Source of the DNA: Polaribacter atrinae
GTDB lineage: Bacteria; Bacteroidota; Bacteroidia; Flavobacteriales; Flavobacteriaceae
Reading direction: 5' to 3'
Assembly (NCBI RefSeq): GCF_038023995.1
Contig: NZ_CP150660.1
Location: 928,501-992,500 of the forward strand
DNA length: 64,000 nt
Shown here piece by piece: positions 63,523 to 64,000 of this stretch. Position numbers and translations under genes: made by a program. How positions within the stretch are numbered: position 1 is the first letter of the stretch; each line of letters starts with the position of its first letter. The notes beneath the pieces are model-generated. The model did no database searches. It saw only the letters and a list, made by a program, of their open reading frames with translations, and was not told where the DNA came from.

Positions 63523-64000
63523 TTATTTATTCTGAAACACATTAAATGGTTTTGAAGTTCCATCTATTGTTAAAACTACTACTCCGTGAGGAGCTACTTC
63601 AAAGGTCCAAGTTTCTGTTGTTGTTTTATCATAGTCTTTTTTAGCCCAAACATCTCTAAAAGTATACCCTTTTGAAGCATCTAACCCTACTTGATCTAAA
63701 TCAAAAGAAATATTTGCTATTTTGTTTGACCTGTTCAATAAAGTTACTGCTACTTTACCACTCATCGTAGATACTAATGGTTTTGCCCAAACTTCTAAAT
63801 CGCCATGATCTACCAACCTTCTTGCTTGGTAAACCAACGGATCTTGATTTAATGCAATTATTTCTTTATTAGTTAAAATATCAATCGTTTGCTGGCTCAT
63901 ATCTCTTAAATCGTTACCAGCTAACAAAGGAGAACACATCATAGACCACATGCTAAAATGTGTTTTGTCTTCTTCAAAACTCATTCCTCTACCTACTTGT
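63523..64000 (-). CDS. GH27 alpha-galactosidase-like protein, C-terminal part
   Basis: The frame is open to the right edge (reading QVGRGMSFEEDKTHF), so the gene continues past 64000 and the Met at 63984 is internal. The visible 159 residues hold the end of the GH27 barrel (FSMWSMMCSPLLAGNDLRDM, TNKEIIALNQDPLVYQA) and the C-terminal beta-sandwich (VAVTLLNRSNKIANISFDLD, TFRDVWAKKDY). GH27 includes alpha-galactosidases and alpha-N-acetylgalactosaminidases. The catalytic Asp residues are outside the window, so the choice cannot be made. The beta-sandwich closes with HGVVVLTIDGTSK, a normal end. Confidence 0.85.
   Translation of the reverse strand, partial: QVGRGMSFEEDKTHFSMWSMMCSPLLAGNDLRDMSQQTIDILTNKEIIALNQDPLVYQARRLVDHGDLEVWAKPLVSTMSGKVAVTLLNRSNKIANISFDLDQVGLDASKGYTFRDVWAKKDYDKTTTETWTFEVAPHGVVVLTIDGTSKPFNVFQNK

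Noticed and set aside
1..64000. tRNA, rRNA or riboswitch genes
   Set aside because: No cloverleaf with a T-arm motif, ribosomal segment or known riboswitch core was recognised by eye on either strand; a covariance-model scan would be decisive.

Overview
The window reads as chromosome of an AT-rich marine-type Bacteroidetes, most likely Flavobacteriaceae (Polaribacter-like). The evidence is TAnnTTTG-type -7 elements, SPII lipoproteins typical of Bacteroidetes glycan loci, a type IX secretion (T9SS) sorting domain, a TonB receptor/HmuY pair, 7TMR-DISM and propeller sensor kinases, and a chain of glycan-degrading genes. The genus is inference; the sequence carries no rRNA or tRNA gene that I can see.

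Layout. 1-10.4 kb is mostly housekeeping: a 7TMR-DISM kinase/LuxR regulator pair, Bcp peroxiredoxin, endonuclease III, an NAD(P)-binding protein, an ECF sigma factor with a 47-residue satellite gene, UvrA, a four-copy 155-bp tandem repeat and a membrane protein. 10.4-19.2 kb is a haem/iron locus: HmuY-like lipoprotein and TonB receptor on the minus strand, and divergently five genes on the plus strand (DUF6607-like, ankyrin, DUF2271-like, a PepSY/diflavin membrane reductase, DUF6686-like). A near-symmetric intergenic region with inverted TTTGTCGAAA half-sites joins the two arms. 19.3-24.2 kb holds an unrecognised lipoprotein and a three-gene signalling operon (propeller/LytS kinase, metallophosphoesterase, LytTR regulator). 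24.4-29.4 kb is a large T9SS-secreted GH13 amylase with a 61-residue partner gene and an upstream LacI-type palindrome.

An IS3-family element (29585-30800) and a hairpin-rich noncoding island (about 31.2-31.6 kb, then AT-rich gene-poor DNA to 32.4 kb) separate this from a glycan-utilisation cluster that fills 32.4-64 kb and continues off the right edge. The cluster has three arms. A minus-strand catabolic arm runs from a Kelch-mutarotase/sodium-symporter fusion through a GH109-like protein, a NagB/PIG-L fusion and a small unknown to a GlcNAc-kinase-like ATPase. A divergent plus-strand arm is GH29, GH20, M28 peptidase, GH20, GH20-PA14, S1 sulfatase, GH123-like, GH84. A convergent minus-strand arm is GH27 (partial), GH2, two S1 sulfatases, GH16, GH20.

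Taken together the enzymes would remove fucose, galactose, beta- and alpha-linked N-acetylhexosamines and sulfate, cut an internal beta-linked chain, and take peptide apart. This fits a sulfated animal-type glycan or glycoprotein (mucin O-glycan or keratan-sulfate-like) better than an algal polysaccharide. The substrate is inference. No SusC/SusD pair, sialidase or NagA is visible in the window; the NagB/PIG-L fusion may supply the missing deacetylase step.
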